Shown here piece by piece: positions 6,685 to 7,497 of a stretch of 7,497 bases of DNA (the first letter of the stretch is position 1; every line of letters starts with the position of its first letter). The translations under genes and the position numbers were made by a program. The DNA is from an uncultured Sphingopyxis sp. (GTDB lineage: Bacteria; Pseudomonadota; Alphaproteobacteria; Sphingomonadales; Sphingomonadaceae). The notes under the pieces were generated by a model, which was not told the origin of the DNA, made no database searches, and was given only the letters and a program-made list of their open reading frames with translations. The stretch lies in the NCBI GenBank assembly GCA_936933955.1, contig CAKZIN010000038.1, forward strand, positions 1-7,497, written 5' to 3'.

Positions 6685-7497
6685 ATGCTCGCTCGCCTCG
6701 CCGCGCTGTTGACGGCGCTCACTCTCGCACTCACCGCCGCCGCTCCCCTCTCCGCGCAACCGGCGGAGGCGACCGCGGTCGATCAGGTCGGCGTCACCGA
6801 ACGGGCGATCGTGCGCGTGGTCACCGTCGCGGTTATGGGCGGGGAGGTCGTCGGCTTCGGCCACGGCTCGGGCTTTGCCATCGCCCCCAACCGCATCGTC
6901 ACCAACGCGCATGTGGTCGCCGATGCCGAGCAATATCCCGACAATGTGCTAATCGGCATCGTCCCCGCGGAGGGTAAGCGCAGCGTCGCCGGGCGGCTGA
7001 TCGCCATCGACCGCGCGCGCGACCTTGCGCTCATCGCCATCGACGGCGCGCGGCTGCCGACGGTCGGCATCTATAGCGGAGCGGTGGCGCAGCGCAGCCC
7101 GGTCTACGCGCTCGGCTATCCGGGCAACGTCGACCTCGCAACGGCGCGCGACATGGCGGGCTATATCCAGCCCCGCGCCCCGGTCGCGACCGACGGCATC
7201 GTCGCCTCCAAGGACAACATCAACGGCATCGACGCGATCGTCCACGACGCAAACATCGCGCGCGGCAATTCGGGCGGCCCGCTGATCGACGCGTGCGGGC
7301 GGGTGATCGGGGTCAACAGCTTCGTCAGCCGCGCCGACGAGGGCGATTCGCCATTCTCCTTCGCCATTTCGACGCGTGAACTGGCGCGGTTCCTGCGCGG
7401 CGCGGGGCAGAGCTTCGAGGCGAGCGCCGAGCGCTGCCTCACCCCGGCGGAGCGACAGGCTGCCGCAGAAAGCACCGCCGCCACCACCCGCGCCGCC
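6685..7497 (+). CDS. Exported trypsin-like (S1C/DegP-type) serine protease, 3' end outside window
   Basis: The first 271 residues of a secreted protease; the frame is still open at the window end. A signal peptide is clear: MLAR, a hydrophobic stretch (5-20), then a cleavage site after APLSA at about residue 24. The catalytic triad reads His76 in TNAHVV, Asp113 in ARDLALIAI, and Ser196 in GNSGGPL (194-200). GHGSGFAI (59-66) is the strand before the His loop, and YALGYPG (141-147) matches the trypsin-2 / HtrA-like core. Cys204 and Cys251 could pair. After the protease domain (to about 240) the chain becomes Ala- and Glu-rich (from about 245), suggesting a linker or coiled coil; whether a PDZ domain or membrane segment follows cannot be seen. 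It is divergent from the divL-like gene with 131 bases between. Start choice rests on the signal peptide, since no Shine-Dalgarno is evident. Substrate unknown. Confidence 0.88.
   Translation, partial: MLARLAALLTALTLALTAAAPLSAQPAEATAVDQVGVTERAIVRVVTVAVMGGEVVGFGHGSGFAIAPNRIVTNAHVVADAEQYPDNVLIGIVPAEGKRSVAGRLIAIDRARDLALIAIDGARLPTVGIYSGAVAQRSPVYALGYPGNVDLATARDMAGYIQPRAPVATDGIVASKDNINGIDAIVHDANIARGNSGGPLIDACGRVIGVNSFVSRADEGDSPFSFAISTRELARFLRGAGQSFEASAERCLTPAERQAAAESTAATTRAA

Noticed and set aside
1..7497. Mobile elements, CRISPR arrays, tRNA or rRNA genes, rho-independent terminators
   Set aside because: I looked on both strands and saw no transposase, spaced repeats, RNA-gene signatures or hairpin-plus-T-run. 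The only gap without a gene is 131 bases.

Overview
This is a GC-rich stretch that reads as chromosomal DNA of an alphaproteobacterium, most likely a sphingomonad. The inference rests on the base composition, the alphaproteobacterial form of AddB, a DivL-type regulator, and the conserved order tsaE - amgK - murU - addB. No similarity search was possible, so family calls come from motifs and gene order.

Layout. Bases 1-6553 are filled by five minus-strand genes, read from right to left: a DivL-like PAS-containing degenerate histidine kinase (6553-4238), tsaE (4241-3789), an AmgK-like amino sugar kinase (3807-2806), a MurU-like nucleotidyltransferase (2809-2087) and addB (2094 to beyond base 1). 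Every junction overlaps by 4 to 19 bases. There is no room for internal promoters or terminators between the stop codons and starts, so the five are almost certainly one transcription unit with coupled translation. A 131-base gap (6554-6684) separates this unit from a divergent plus-strand gene for an exported trypsin-like serine protease (6685 to beyond base 7497).

How the genes fit together. AmgK and MurU are consecutive steps of the anabolic peptidoglycan-recycling route: MurNAc to MurNAc-1-phosphate to UDP-MurNAc. This route bypasses de novo, fosfomycin-sensitive synthesis. TsaE is the ATPase for the t6A tRNA modification. AddB is half of the AddAB recombination nuclease, and addA probably follows just outside the window. 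DivL is, in Caulobacter, a cell-cycle regulator that binds DivK and controls CckA. The unit therefore mixes cell-cycle control, tRNA modification, wall recycling and DNA break repair.

The feature most worth attention is the DivL-like protein. Its phospho-acceptor histidine is replaced by Tyr570, its N-box asparagine is lost, and its ATP lid is almost completely absent. It looks like a pseudokinase with four stacked PAS modules. I see no mobile elements, CRISPR arrays, RNA genes or foreign-looking segments, and no evidence of a wholly new system.
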